Origin: an uncultured Spirochaetia bacterium
GTDB taxonomy: Bacteria; Spirochaetota; Spirochaetia; SZUA-6; Bin103
DNA length: 64,000 bases
Assembly: GCA_958296075.1 (NCBI GenBank)
Contig: CATQHW010000002.1
Location: 930,001-994,000 of the forward strand
Reading direction: 5' to 3'
Shown here: piece by piece, positions 8,662-17,541 of the stretch
Layout: every line of letters starts with the position of its first letter
Position numbering within the stretch: position 1 is the first letter of the stretch
Notes under the pieces: generated by a model
Database searches by the model: none
Seen by the model: only the letters and a program-made list of their open reading frames with translations
Told to the model about the DNA's origin: nothing
Translations under genes and position numbers: made by a program

Positions 8662-9692
8662 CCGCCTGCAAGAAAGCGGTCCTCTACGGACCCGGCGACC
8701 TGCGCATCGAGGAGGACACCCTCGACACCGACAATCTGGCGCCGGACGAGGTGTGGGTGCAGACCACGGTCAGCGCGCTGAAGATCGGCACCGACCGGGG
8801 CAACTACGAGGGGGCGGAGCGAGTCCCCGGCGCGCCCGAATACCCGCGCGGGGTCGGCGACAGCAACCTCGGCATCGTGCGCGGGGTGGGGAGCGCGGTG
8901 CAGCACCTCGCGGTCGGCGATCGGGTGATCTCCGGCACGTGGCACCAGTCGACCTACATCCAGCAGGCCGGCGAAGATCCCGCCAAGGTCCCGGACGGCG
9001 CCGCCGACGAGGACGCGGTGTACGCGAATCTCTACGCGCTGAGCGCGCTCTGCTACCACAAGGCGCTGTTCCGGCCGGGGGAGACGGTGGCCGTGGTGGG
9101 ACTGGGGACCTTGGGGCTCGGCGCGGTGGCGCTCGGTCCGCTGTTCGGCGCTCGCACCGTGGCGTTGGGCAACAGCGACACGCGGCTGCGGGCGGCGCGG
9201 ACCATGGGAGCGCACCAGGCGCTCATGTCCGACGACCCGGAACTGCACGCCAAGCTCGACCGGTTCAGCGACGGGCGCGGCATCGACTTGGTGATTCTGA
9301 CCGCCAACCCCTGGCCGGCGTACCGGACGTCGCTGGAGATCGTGCGCCGGGACGGCCGCGTGGCGATCGTCAGCCTGCTCGGCCGCGGCGAGGAGGCGCT
9401 CGACTTCAACCCGCTGGCGATGCAGCTCTTCTACGACAAGGCGGTGACGCTGATCGCCGTCAGCGGCGGCGACCCCAGTCTGTATCCGCGCCCGGCCGAG
9501 CGCACGGGCATGGCCGCCGGCACGCGCCATCACCGGCCGCACGTGCTGCAGCTCATGGCGGACGGCGTGCTCAAGCCCAGCAAGCTGATCACCCATCGGC
9601 TGCACTACACGGAGATGCGGCAGGCGTACGACATGGCCTTCAAGCGCGACAAGAGCATGATAAACGTGGTGTTCGACTGGACCGGCGCCTGA
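8658..9692 (+). CDS. zinc-type alcohol dehydrogenase-like (MDR) oxidoreductase
   Basis: A 344-aa medium-chain dehydrogenase/reductase. The coenzyme motif VAVVGLGTLGLGAVALG lies near residue 140 and an NSDTRLRAA segment follows the second strand. The N-terminal catalytic domain begins KKAVLYGPGDLRIEE. The usual catalytic Cys/His zinc site (GHE) is not obvious, which is common in quinone-oxidoreductase-like and L-threonine/sorbitol-dehydrogenase-like members. It starts in an ATGA overlap with the sulfatase-like gene and is followed after 19 bp by the M19 peptidase. Confidence 0.88.
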   Translation: MTACKKAVLYGPGDLRIEEDTLDTDNLAPDEVWVQTTVSALKIGTDRGNYEGAERVPGAPEYPRGVGDSNLGIVRGVGSAVQHLAVGDRVISGTWHQSTYIQQAGEDPAKVPDGAADEDAVYANLYALSALCYHKALFRPGETVAVVGLGTLGLGAVALGPLFGARTVALGNSDTRLRAARTMGAHQALMSDDPELHAKLDRFSDGRGIDLVILTANPWPAYRTSLEIVRRDGRVAIVSLLGRGEEALDFNPLAMQLFYDKAVTLIAVSGGDPSLYPRPAERTGMAAGTRHHRPHVLQLMADGVLKPSKLITHRLHYTEMRQAYDMAFKRDKSMINVVFDWTGA

Positions 9693-9711
9693 CGCGCCAG
9701 CGGAGGCGGGA

Positions 9712-10827
9712 ATGCTGATCTTCGACGGCGATTATCCGGTCAATGTGGCGGCGCGGCTCAACGCCGACCTCACCCAGCCGATCAAGGCGGTGCGCTCCGC
9801 GCCGGCGGCGGGAATGGCGGGCGAGGACCTGGGCTATCAGACGGAACTGATGGCGTCGGTGCCGGAGCAGCGGCGCGCCGGCATCGCGGCCTTCATCGGC
9901 AAGCTGACCGCGCGCATCCATCGTCCGGGGGCGCAGCTCTGGGGGCACCGCTCCGGCGAACTGGCCTACGCGGAGACATGGGGCCAGATCGCGTATTACC
10001 GGATCATGGAGCGGCGCGGGCACTACCGCATCCTGAGGTCGGCGGCCGACTTGACCAGGCATATGCGGCGCTGGGAGGCGGCCGAGCGCGCGGGGACGGG
10101 CTTCGACGACCTGCCGGTGGGCGTGATCCTGGGCCTGGAGGGCGCCGATCCGATCCTCGATACCGAGTCGCTGGAGGAGTACCACGCCGCCGGCCTGCGC
10201 ATCGTCAGCCTGACCCACTACGACACCAGCGCGTACGGACACGGCACCGGCACGGGAACCGAAGGCGGGCTGTTTCCACCGGCCGGACGGCTGCTGGCCG
10301 ACATGCGGCGGCTCGGTATCGTGCTGGATGCCACGCACGCCTCCGACGCGACCATCACGCAGGCGCTGGACCGGTTCGACGGCCCGGTGATCGCCACGCA
10401 CCAGAACTGCCGGGCGCTGGTTCCCGGTGAGCGGCAGTTCCCCGACCGGATCCTGCGGGCGATCATCGAACGGGACGGCGTGATCGGGGTGTCGATGGAC
10501 ACGGCCATGCTGTACCGCGGCGGCATCGATTGGGCGAACGTCGTCGGGCTGAAGCGGCCGTTCGGCAAGGCCGACGTCACGCTCGACGATCTGGCCGATC
10601 ACGTCGACCACATCTGCCAGCTCGCCGGAGATGCGCGCCACGCCGGCATCGGCGGGGACACGGACGGTCAGGGCGGGCGCGCCGGCGCGCCGGCGGAGAT
10701 CGACACCGTGGTCGATTACCGCCGGCTGGCCGACGTGCTGGCCCGCCGCGGCTACGACGGCGATCAGGTCTCCGACGTCATGTACCGCAACTGGGTCCGG
10801 CTCTTCTCCCGGCATCTGGCGGGCTGA
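9712..10827 (+). CDS. M19 (renal dipeptidase) family metallopeptidase with altered HxD motif
   Basis: A 371-aa membrane-dipeptidase/M19 family protein with no signal peptide. Conserved zinc-site parts are seen: Glu in LGLEGAD, His in VLDATHAS, the IATHQN His, and GIGGDTDGQGG with the late Asp. The family's first zinc motif, normally DGHND near the N-terminus, reads FDGDYP here, so the HxD His is absent. The enzyme may use one metal or have changed chemistry; some M19 members act on non-peptide amides. It is the last gene of the 6422-10827 unit; a GGAGG sequence precedes the ATG. Confidence 0.85.
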   Translation: MLIFDGDYPVNVAARLNADLTQPIKAVRSAPAAGMAGEDLGYQTELMASVPEQRRAGIAAFIGKLTARIHRPGAQLWGHRSGELAYAETWGQIAYYRIMERRGHYRILRSAADLTRHMRRWEAAERAGTGFDDLPVGVILGLEGADPILDTESLEEYHAAGLRIVSLTHYDTSAYGHGTGTGTEGGLFPPAGRLLADMRRLGIVLDATHASDATITQALDRFDGPVIATHQNCRALVPGERQFPDRILRAIIERDGVIGVSMDTAMLYRGGIDWANVVGLKRPFGKADVTLDDLADHVDHICQLAGDARHAGIGGDTDGQGGRAGAPAEIDTVVDYRRLADVLARRGYDGDQVSDVMYRNWVRLFSRHLAG

Positions 10828-10891
10828 GCGATCGGCGGCGCTGGTCTCTCTGCGCGCCGCATTCATCTGGATCGTGAGGAAGCGGTCTTGA

Positions 10892-11686
10892 GGGGATCGG
10901 CCCAAGTGGTCGCTCAGGAAGCGCTCATGGAGGCTTCGGGCTGTCGCCGAAACCGTGCGTGCGGATCAGCGCCTCGGGTTCGCGCAGGGGATGGTATTCG
11001 CTGCGCTGACCGCCTATTGGAGCGAACTGCATGCAGGATCTGCGCGCGACCGGCCGCTCTGCGAACTCCCGTCCGCCGCCGGCGTCGCTTCACTGCCGGG
11101 GTCGGGGAACGATCTGGCTCTGGCGATCGGGACGTCCGCGGCGACGCTGGATGTGATCGATGCGAGCTACACGATCGGGCTCCTGTACACGGGAGTCATG
11201 CCCGAGAAGGTGCGGGCGAAGCTCGGCGCCTAACTATACGCCGCCTGCCCTGTGCGAGCGATTGCTCGACATGGCGGCGGACGCCGGCGTGGAATGGCAA
11301 ACCGCGCGCGTGCTCGATCCGGCGTGCGGCGGAGGCGCGTTTCTTGCGCCGGTGGCGCGGCGCATGGCGGCGAAGTTGAAGGACTGCAGCGCCGCGACCG
11401 CGCTGAGAAATATCCTGCGGCGGTTGCGTGGGTTCGAGATCGACCCGTTCGCCGCGTGGATGTCGCACGTGTTCCTGGAGGTCACGCTCGACGATCTCTG
11501 CCGGGCTGCCGGGATGCGGCTCCCGCGTGTCGTGCAGGTCTGCCACAGCTTGGAACGGACACCGGGTGGTGAGAATTCGATCTCGTCGTCGGCAATCCGC
11601 CGTACGGCCGTGCGACGTTGTCGCCGGGATTGCGCGAGACATACCGCCGCGGCCTGTTCGGCCATGCCAACCTCTATAGTACCGTC
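10892..11686 (+). pseudogene. frameshifted and truncated N6-adenine DNA methyltransferase relic
   Basis: Fragments of a class I (Eco57I/TaqI-like) N6-adenine methyltransferase in two frames. The first frame ends VMPEKVRAKLGA then a stop at 11231; a one-base shift continues as NYTPPALCERLLD, the usual YTP segment. Motif I is VLDPACGGGAFL (about 11311), followed by LRGFEIDPFAAWMSH. A second shift near 11571 returns to the first frame, giving FDLVVGNPPYG (motif IV, NPPY) and GLFGHANLYS. The rest of the gene is gone: the frame runs without a stop into phosphoenolpyruvate carboxylase. Two shifts plus loss of the whole C-terminal target-recognition region mean it is dead. Confidence 0.85.
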
Positions 11687-11689
11687 ATG
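11675..11689 (+). promoter_or_regulatory. -10 element directly before the ppc start (leaderless candidate)
   Basis: TATAGT at 11675-11680 lies 6 nt before the ATG at 11687, and there is no Shine-Dalgarno sequence. The -35 region (GCCTGT or a neighbour) is weak. If used, transcription would begin at or next to the start codon. The hexamer falls inside the methyltransferase relic, so the promoter arose at, or was brought in by, the truncation junction. Confidence 0.45.
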
Positions 11690-14431
11690 AGCTCCTCGGG
11701 AAACGATGCGGCGCTGCGGTCGGACATCAGGCTGCTCGGCAACCTGCTGGGGCAGACGCTGGTCCGCCAGCACGGCCCGCAGTTGCTGGAGCTGGTCGAG
11801 CAGGTGCGCACGCTGAGCAAACAGGCGCGCGACGGGGCGTCGGGAAGCGGCGCGCGCGCCGAGCTGACCGACCTGCTGACCGGTCTGGACATCGGCGACA
11901 CGACCAATCTGGTGCGCGCCTTCTCTACCTACTTCCACTTGGCGAACGTCGCCGAGATGGCGCATCGGGCGGGCGAGCACGGACCGCGCAGCGGCGTCGG
12001 CCGCGGCCGGCTGCGCGCTCTGTTCGACCACATCGAGGGCGACGAGGATCGGTGCGCCGCCCTGCGCAAGGTGGCGCCGCGTCTCGACGTGCGGCCGGTA
12101 TTCACGGCGCATCCCACCGAGGCGGCGCGCCGCTCCGTGCTGACCAAGCTGCGCCGCATCGCCGAGCTGCTGGACGAGCGGATCGACCCGCGCCAGACCG
12201 AGGTCGATCTGGACCGTATCGAGCGCCGCTTGGCCGAATCGATCGACCTGATCTGGCAGACCGACGAGCTGCGCATCCACCGCCCGCGCCCCGCCGACGA
12301 GGCGCGGGCGGCGATCTACTACCTGAACGAGATGCTGCGCGAGGTGACCGGTGACCTGTTCGACGAACTCGACGAGCAGATGGACCGGATCGGCATTGAG
12401 CTGCCGGCGCACGCGCGGCCACTGAGCTTCGGGAGCTGGGTCGGCGGTGACCGCGACGGCAACCCGCTGGTCACCGCGGAGGTGACCATGGACGTGCTGG
12501 AGCTGCAGCACGACCACGCCCTGCGCGAGTTGATCGGAGCCGTCGACGACCTGTCGGCGGAGCTGAGCAGCTCCGAGCACATCCACGGCGTGTCGGCGGA
12601 GCTCACTCTCAGCCTCCGCCGTGACCGTCAGGCGCCGCCGGCCACCGACCGGCGCTTTCACCGCCGCGACACCGGCGAGAGTTACCGGATGAAGCTCAAC
12701 TACATCCGCGAGCGGCTGGTCAACACGCGCCGGCGGATCGCCGAGCACACCCGTCACGTGCCGCGGCGCGACTACCGCAGCGCCGCCGAGCTGGTCGCGG
12801 AGTTGGAGATGCTGCAGCGGTCGCTGCGCGCCAACCGGGGTCAGGTGATCGCCGACGGGGCGCTGCGCCGTCTGCTGCGCCGCGCGTCGGCCTTCGGCTT
12901 CCATCTGGCGACCCTCGACGTTCGCGAGCATGCCCAGAAGCACCACGCCGCGCTGGCCGCACTGTACCGCCGCCTGCCGGCCGCGCCGGATTACGGCGGC
13001 ATGTCCCCGGCGGAGCGGTTCGAGTTGCTGTCGGAGGAGCTGCGCAACCGGCGGCCGATCGCCACGCCCGCTACCGACCTGCGGGGCGATCCGGGCAGGA
13101 CCCTGGAGACGATACGCGCGGTTCGCGCGGCGCTCGAGCGGTTCGGCCCGCGGGCGATCGAGAGCTACATCGTTTCCGAGACCGTGGGCGCCGACGACCT
13201 GTTGGCGGCGGTGGTGCTGGCCCGGGAGGCGGGGCTGGTCGACACGTCGGCGGGCCGCGCGGCGATCGGTTTCGTGCCGCTGTTCGAGACGCCGGAGGCG
13301 ATTCGGCGCGCAGGAGACACGCTCCGCGACCTGCTGGAGGAGCCGAGCTACCGCGAGCTTTTGCGGCTGCGAGGCGGCCCGCAGGAGGTGATGCTGGGGT
13401 ACTCCGACTCCAACAAGCTGGCCGGCATCACCACCGCGCAGTGGGAACTGCATCGATGCGCGCGGCGGCTGCGCGACGTCGCCCGCGAGTACGGCGTACC
13501 GCTGCGGTTCTTCCACGGGCGCGGCGGCACGGTGGGGCGCGGCGGCGGCCCGACCGCGGAAGCGATCCTCGCGCAGCCCTGGGGGACTGTGGACGGCGCG
13601 ATCAAGATCACCGAGCAGGGCGAGGTGGTGGCGGACAAATACGGGCTGCCGCGGTTGGCCCGCGACAATCTGGAGGTGACGCTGGCCGCGTCGGTCGAGG
13701 CGGCGGTGCTGTACCGGAGCTCGAAGCGCTCGGCGGAGGACCTGAAACGATGGGACGCCGCCATGGACGTCACCTCGCGGGCGGCCTACCGCGCTTACCG
13801 CGAGCTGATCGACCATCCATCCCTGGTCCACTACTTCCTGACCGCCACGCCGGTGGAGGAGTTGGCGTCGCTCAAGATCGGCTCGCGGCCGACTCGGCGC
13901 CCAGGAACCGGCGGCGGCATCGGCGGCATGCGCGCCATCCCGTGGGTGTTCGGCTGGACGCAGACGCGGCAGGTCGTGCCCGGCTGGTACGGGGTCGGCA
14001 GCGGGCTCGCCGCCGCGCGCGACGCCGGGGCGGACACGCTGCCGGAGATGTATGAGCGCTGGCCGTTCTTCCGCATGTTCATCTCCAACGTGGAGATGAC
14101 CTTGGCGAAGACCGATCTGGTGACCGCGCGGCGCTACGTGGAGGCGCTGGTGCCGGCGGAACACCGGCGGATCTTCGACCTGGTAGCCGCCGAGCACGAG
14201 CGGGCGCTTCGTCACGTACTTTCCACCACCGGCAAGCCGACGCTGCTCGCCGACTACCCTGTCCTCAAGCGGACCCTGGAGGTGCGGTCCGCCTACCTGG
14301 AGCCGCTCAACCTGCTGCAGATCGTGCTGCTCGCCCGGCACCGCAGCGCCGGTCAGGTCGATCCGCGCGTCGAGCGGGCGATCCTGCTCACGGTCAACGG
14401 CCTGGCCGCCGGTTTGCGCAACACCGGCTGA
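11687..14431 (+). CDS. ppc: phosphoenolpyruvate carboxylase
   Basis: A 914-aa enzyme that adds bicarbonate to PEP to make oxaloacetate, the main anaplerotic reaction. All family blocks are present: VFTAHPTEAARRSVL with the catalytic His (about residue 141), GSWVGGDRDGNP, EVMLGYSDSNKLAG, FFHGRGGTVGRGGGP with the catalytic Arg/Gly loop, ITEQGEVVADKYG, and FGWTQTR. The C-terminus is LRNTG, close to the usual QNTG. The ATG at 11687 gives normal length; the open frame extends upstream into the methyltransferase relic (NPPY motif), which is not part of the enzyme. Downstream lies the zinc importer promoter. Confidence 0.97.
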   Translation: MSSSGNDAALRSDIRLLGNLLGQTLVRQHGPQLLELVEQVRTLSKQARDGASGSGARAELTDLLTGLDIGDTTNLVRAFSTYFHLANVAEMAHRAGEHGPRSGVGRGRLRALFDHIEGDEDRCAALRKVAPRLDVRPVFTAHPTEAARRSVLTKLRRIAELLDERIDPRQTEVDLDRIERRLAESIDLIWQTDELRIHRPRPADEARAAIYYLNEMLREVTGDLFDELDEQMDRIGIELPAHARPLSFGSWVGGDRDGNPLVTAEVTMDVLELQHDHALRELIGAVDDLSAELSSSEHIHGVSAELTLSLRRDRQAPPATDRRFHRRDTGESYRMKLNYIRERLVNTRRRIAEHTRHVPRRDYRSAAELVAELEMLQRSLRANRGQVIADGALRRLLRRASAFGFHLATLDVREHAQKHHAALAALYRRLPAAPDYGGMSPAERFELLSEELRNRRPIATPATDLRGDPGRTLETIRAVRAALERFGPRAIESYIVSETVGADDLLAAVVLAREAGLVDTSAGRAAIGFVPLFETPEAIRRAGDTLRDLLEEPSYRELLRLRGGPQEVMLGYSDSNKLAGITTAQWELHRCARRLRDVAREYGVPLRFFHGRGGTVGRGGGPTAEAILAQPWGTVDGAIKITEQGEVVADKYGLPRLARDNLEVTLAASVEAAVLYRSSKRSAEDLKRWDAAMDVTSRAAYRAYRELIDHPSLVHYFLTATPVEELASLKIGSRPTRRPGTGGGIGGMRAIPWVFGWTQTRQVVPGWYGVGSGLAAARDAGADTLPEMYERWPFFRMFISNVEMTLAKTDLVTARRYVEALVPAEHRRIFDLVAAEHERALRHVLSTTGKPTLLADYPVLKRTLEVRSAYLEPLNLLQIVLLARHRSAGQVDPRVERAILLTVNGLAAGLRNTG

Positions 14432-14467
14432 CGCGCGCGTCAGCCCGCTGCCGTCGCCGTCGTCCTG

Positions 14468-14496
14468 TTGACTATGATAACTCGTTATCGTATGGT
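14468..14496 (+). promoter_or_regulatory. sigma70-type promoter of the metal ABC operon
   Basis: TTGACT (14468-14473), 17-bp spacer, TATGGT (14491-14496). The start codon at 14504 is 7 nt beyond the -10, with no ribosome-binding sequence between, so the mRNA is predicted to be leaderless or nearly so. The operator palindrome fills the spacer. Confidence 0.7.
14473..14492 (+). promoter_or_regulatory. Zur-like operator palindrome
   Basis: TATGATAAC-TC-GTTATCGTA: 9-bp arms with one mismatch around a 2-bp centre, sitting between -35 and -10. AT-rich TGATAAC half sites resemble Fur-family (Zur) boxes. A Fur-family gene is the fourth gene of the same operon, so zinc-bound repressor blocking RNA polymerase and autoregulation follow by inference. 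Confidence 0.75.
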
Positions 14497-14503
14497 TGCC
14501 GGC

Positions 14504-15466
14504 ATGACACACGCAAGAGTATCGAAGGCGGCGGCGCGCGCCATCGCCGCCGCATTCACGCTGGCAGCCGCGTACGGGTTCGCGGCGGGCGAGCCGGACG
14601 TTCCCGCCGGCCGCATCCCGGTGGTCGCCACCACCAACATCGTCGGGGACATCGTCTCCCGGATCGGGGGAGATCGACTCTCGGTGTACGTGATGCTGCC
14701 GCCGGGCGCCGACCCGCACGCCTTTCGGGCGACGCCACGCGACGCTCGGCAGGTGGCCGACGCGGCGGTCGTGTTTACCAACGGCGCCGGCCTGGAAGCC
14801 GACTTCCTGGGCGACCTGGTCGCCAGCGCCGCGCCGCGTCGCGTCGTCGACCTGTCCGCGCACCTCGATCTCCGGCGCATCGGCGGAGAGGACGAGCGGC
14901 ACGCGGATCACGGCGAGGCGGCCGAACACGGCGATTTCGATCCGCACGTGTGGATGGACCCGACGCTGGTCGCCGCCTGGACGGCGGCGATCGCGAAAGC
15001 GCTGGCCGAGGTCGATCCCGAGCACGGCGCGGACTACGCCGGCCGCGCAGCCCTGCTCGCCGCCGAGCTGCGCGAACTCGACGCCTGGGTCAGGGATCGG
15101 GTCGCTGCCGTTCCGGCGGAACGGCGTATCCTGATCACCGACCACGACATGTTCGGGTACTTCGCCGCCCGTTACGGGTTCACCGTCCTGGATACCGTCA
15201 TTCCCGGATTCAGCACGGTCGCCGAGCCGTCGGCGCGCCACGTGGCGGCGTTGCGGGAGGCGATCGCGGAACACGGGGTGCCGGCGGTCTTCGTCGGCGT
15301 CACGGTCGAAGCACAGGTTGCGCGGGCGGTGGCCGGCGACCTGGGTATCGACGTGGTGCCGGTCTACACCGGATCGCTGAGCGACGCGGCCGGCCCGGCG
15401 GCCAGCTACCCGGACTTCATCCGCACGAACGTGGAGCGGATCGTCTCCGCCCTCGAAGCGTCGTGA
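14504..15466 (+). CDS. znuA: zinc/manganese ABC transporter substrate-binding protein
   Basis: A 320-aa cluster A-I metal-binding protein. Signal-like N-terminus AAARAIAAAFTLAAAYGFAAG, then VVATTNIVGDIV. Metal ligands: His in GADPHAF, a short His-rich loop (HADHGEAAEHGDFDPH, about residues 128-143) whose end DPHVWMDP holds the second His, H in ITDHDMFGYFA, and the late Asp in VVPVYTGSLSD. The His-rich loop favours zinc over manganese. ATG at 14504 is preferred because the earlier ATG lies inside the promoter. GTGA overlap leads into the ATPase. Confidence 0.9.
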   Translation: MTHARVSKAAARAIAAAFTLAAAYGFAAGEPDVPAGRIPVVATTNIVGDIVSRIGGDRLSVYVMLPPGADPHAFRATPRDARQVADAAVVFTNGAGLEADFLGDLVASAAPRRVVDLSAHLDLRRIGGEDERHADHGEAAEHGDFDPHVWMDPTLVAAWTAAIAKALAEVDPEHGADYAGRAALLAAELRELDAWVRDRVAAVPAERRILITDHDMFGYFAARYGFTVLDTVIPGFSTVAEPSARHVAALREAIAEHGVPAVFVGVTVEAQVARAVAGDLGIDVVPVYTGSLSDAAGPAASYPDFIRTNVERIVSALEAS

Positions 15467-16314
15467 CGGCGGGCCGGGCGACCGGGCGGATGCGTATGCG
15501 CGACCGCGAGTCCGCCCACCCGGCGGGAGCCGTGCTGCTCGACATCGACCGGGTATCGGCCGACTACGACGGCCGGCGCGCCCTCGACGGGGTGTCGATG
15601 CGCGTGACCGCCGGCCGGCGCATCGCGGTGGTGGGTCCCAACGGCGCCGGCAAGAGCACGTTGTTCAAGGTGGTGGCCGGCATCCATCGGCCCTCGGCCG
15701 GGACTGTCCGGGTCTACGGCAGCGCCCCCGATCGACACGTCTGCATCGCCTATATCGAACAGCACGCCGACCTCAACTGGCGCTTCCCCGCCACGGTGGA
15801 GGATGTGGTGGCCATGGGCCGCGTCGCCCGCATGGGCTACTTCCGGCTGCCGCGCCGCGCCGACCGGTCGCTCGTCGCTTCGGCCATGGAGCGCGCCGCG
15901 ATCGCCCCGTTGCGCCGCCGCCAGATCGGCGAGCTGTCCGGCGGCCAGCGGCAGCGCATGTTCATCGCCCGCGCGCTGGCCCAGCAGGCGGAGTTGCTGC
16001 TGCTCGACGAGCCGTTCACCGGGCTCGACGCCGGCGCCTGCCGGCGGCTCGAGGCGACCCTGGAGGCGCTGGGCGATGCGGTGGCGGTGCTGCTCGCCAC
16101 CCACGACCTGGCCGTGGCGGAGCGTATGGGGCGGGTCGCGCTGTTGAATCAGCGGCTGATCGCCTGCGGTCCGGCGCGGGAAGTGCTGGTGGCCGATCGG
16201 CTGGCGGAAGCGTACGGAAGCAACCTGCGCCGGGTCGGCGCGGACGGGGAGCGCTACGCGCTGCCGGACAGCCACTGCGACCACGGCCGGCCGGCCGGCC
16301 GCGGCGCCGCGTGA
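15463..16314 (+). CDS. znuC: zinc/manganese ABC transporter ATP-binding protein
   Basis: A 283-aa ABC ATPase. Walker A GPNGAGKST, Q-loop in YIEQHADLNW, signature LSGGQRQRMF, Walker B LLLLDEPFTGLD and switch His ATHDLA are all intact. GTG at 15463 overlaps the znuA stop as GTGA, matching the style of the next junctions; ATG at 15490 would remove nine residues and is also possible. A His-containing tail (DSHCDHG) ends the protein. Works with the permease at 16311. Confidence 0.92.
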   Translation: MTAGRATGRMRMRDRESAHPAGAVLLDIDRVSADYDGRRALDGVSMRVTAGRRIAVVGPNGAGKSTLFKVVAGIHRPSAGTVRVYGSAPDRHVCIAYIEQHADLNWRFPATVEDVVAMGRVARMGYFRLPRRADRSLVASAMERAAIAPLRRRQIGELSGGQRQRMFIARALAQQAELLLLDEPFTGLDAGACRRLEATLEALGDAVAVLLATHDLAVAERMGRVALLNQRLIACGPAREVLVADRLAEAYGSNLRRVGADGERYALPDSHCDHGRPAGRGAA

Positions 16315-17183
16315 TCGACCTGCTGACCGCTCCGCTCGGCTATCCGTTCGTGGTCCGCGCGCTGGCGGCGGTGACCATGGCGGCGGCGGCGTGCGCCCTG
16401 GTCGGCACCTTCGCCGTGCTGCGCGGCATGTCCTACATCGGCAGCGCGCTGGCCCATTCGCTGGTGCCGGGGGTGGCGGTGGGATACCTGGCGGGAGGGC
16501 TCTCTCGCGACCGGCTCTTCTGGTGGGCGACCGGTACGGCGGTCCTGGCCGCTCTGGGCATGTCCGCCCTGGTCCGCCGATCCCGCATCGGCGAGGACGC
16601 CGCGGTCGGCGTCGTCTACTCCGGGATGTTGGCCCTGGGCATCGTGATCATCTCCACCGCCCGCAGCTTCGCCGTCGATCTGGTCCACTTCCTGTTCGGC
16701 AACGTGCTGAGCGTGAGCGGCGCCGACCTGATCCGCATCGGCGCGGTGGCGGCGGTCATCGCCGTCGTCGTCGGCCTGTTCTACAAGGAGCTGGTGCTGG
16801 TCACCTTCGACCGCGTGTTCGCCGCGTCGTTGCGCATCAACAGCAGGTGGCTCACCGCGTTGCAGTATGTGCTGATGGCGCTGGCGATCGCGGTGTCGCT
16901 GCAGACGATCGGCATCGCGCTGGTGGTGACGCTGATGGTGGCGCCGGCGGCCGCGGCGCTGCAGATCGCGCGCCGCTTCCACCACGCGGTCCTGACGGCG
17001 GCGGCGATCGGCATCGTCTCCGGCGTGGTCGGTCTGTACCTCTCGTACCATCTGAACGTAGCATCGGGCGCGGCGGTCGCCCTGGTATGCGTCGCCGTCT
17101 TTCTGATCATCTCGGCCCTGGCGCGTGTACTGCGGGCCGCAGCAGGCGAGGAGCGCCGTGGAACGGCAGACCCGGCAACGTGA
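16311..17183 (+). CDS. znuB: zinc/manganese ABC transporter permease
   Basis: A 290-aa ABC-3 family permease with about eight hydrophobic segments. Family landmarks: VLRGMSYIGSALAHSLVPG near residue 40, GEDAAVGVVYSGMLALG near 100, and the FDRVFAASL loop that contacts the ATPase. GTG start overlaps the znuC stop (GTGA). It overlaps the regulator gene by 26 bp. Confidence 0.92.
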   Translation: MIDLLTAPLGYPFVVRALAAVTMAAAACALVGTFAVLRGMSYIGSALAHSLVPGVAVGYLAGGLSRDRLFWWATGTAVLAALGMSALVRRSRIGEDAAVGVVYSGMLALGIVIISTARSFAVDLVHFLFGNVLSVSGADLIRIGAVAAVIAVVVGLFYKELVLVTFDRVFAASLRINSRWLTALQYVLMALAIAVSLQTIGIALVVTLMVAPAAAALQIARRFHHAVLTAAAIGIVSGVVGLYLSYHLNVASGAAVALVCVAVFLIISALARVLRAAAGEERRGTADPAT

Positions 17184-17541
17184 GGCGATCTGCGCGGCGA
17201 TCGAGTCGTGCGACCGGCCGCTGAGCCCCGCCGAGCTCTGCGAAGCGGCTCGGCGGCGCCTGCCCAGTCTGGGCGTTGCCACGGTCTATCGCGCCATCCG
17301 CGAACTGGTGGCATCGGGGTGGCTGCGGATCGTCGAAATTCCGGGCGCTGCGGCCCGCTACGAGCGCGCCGGCAAACCGCACCATCACCACTTCCTGTGC
17401 CGCATCTGCAACGCTTTATGGGAGGTGAGCGGCTGCCTGCGCGGCGTCGACGCGCTGGCGCCGGCCGGCTTCGTCACCGAGGGCCACGACATCACCCTGT
17501 ACGGGCTCTGCCACGACTGCCGCGGCGCCGGTCCGAAGTGA
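17158..17541 (+). CDS. zur: Fur-family transcriptional regulator, probably Zur
   Basis: A 127-aa Fur-family repressor. Winged helix: LSPAELCEAARRRLPSLGVATVYRAIREL, matching the family recognition helix (VATVYRAI). Metal site HHHHFLCRICNALWE is followed by the structural-zinc Cys pairs CRIC and CHDC. GTG start at 17158 has GAGGAG five nt upstream and gives the usual N-terminus. It is the last gene of the zinc importer operon and very likely binds the palindrome at 14473. Its stop abuts the convergent Gfo/Idh stop. Confidence 0.88.
   Translation: MERQTRQREAICAAIESCDRPLSPAELCEAARRRLPSLGVATVYRAIRELVASGWLRIVEIPGAAARYERAGKPHHHHFLCRICNALWEVSGCLRGVDALAPAGFVTEGHDITLYGLCHDCRGAGPK

Noticed and set aside
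10828-10891. Short intergenic stretch after the dipeptidase gene
   Set aside because: No start, motif or hairpin worth listing; a stop codon at 10889 closes the methyltransferase frame.
11234-15274. A 1346-codon open frame on the minus strand
   Set aside because: It is antisense to ppc and znuA, both certain; long open antisense frames are expected at this GC content and the translation is low-complexity Arg/Gly/Ala/Val.
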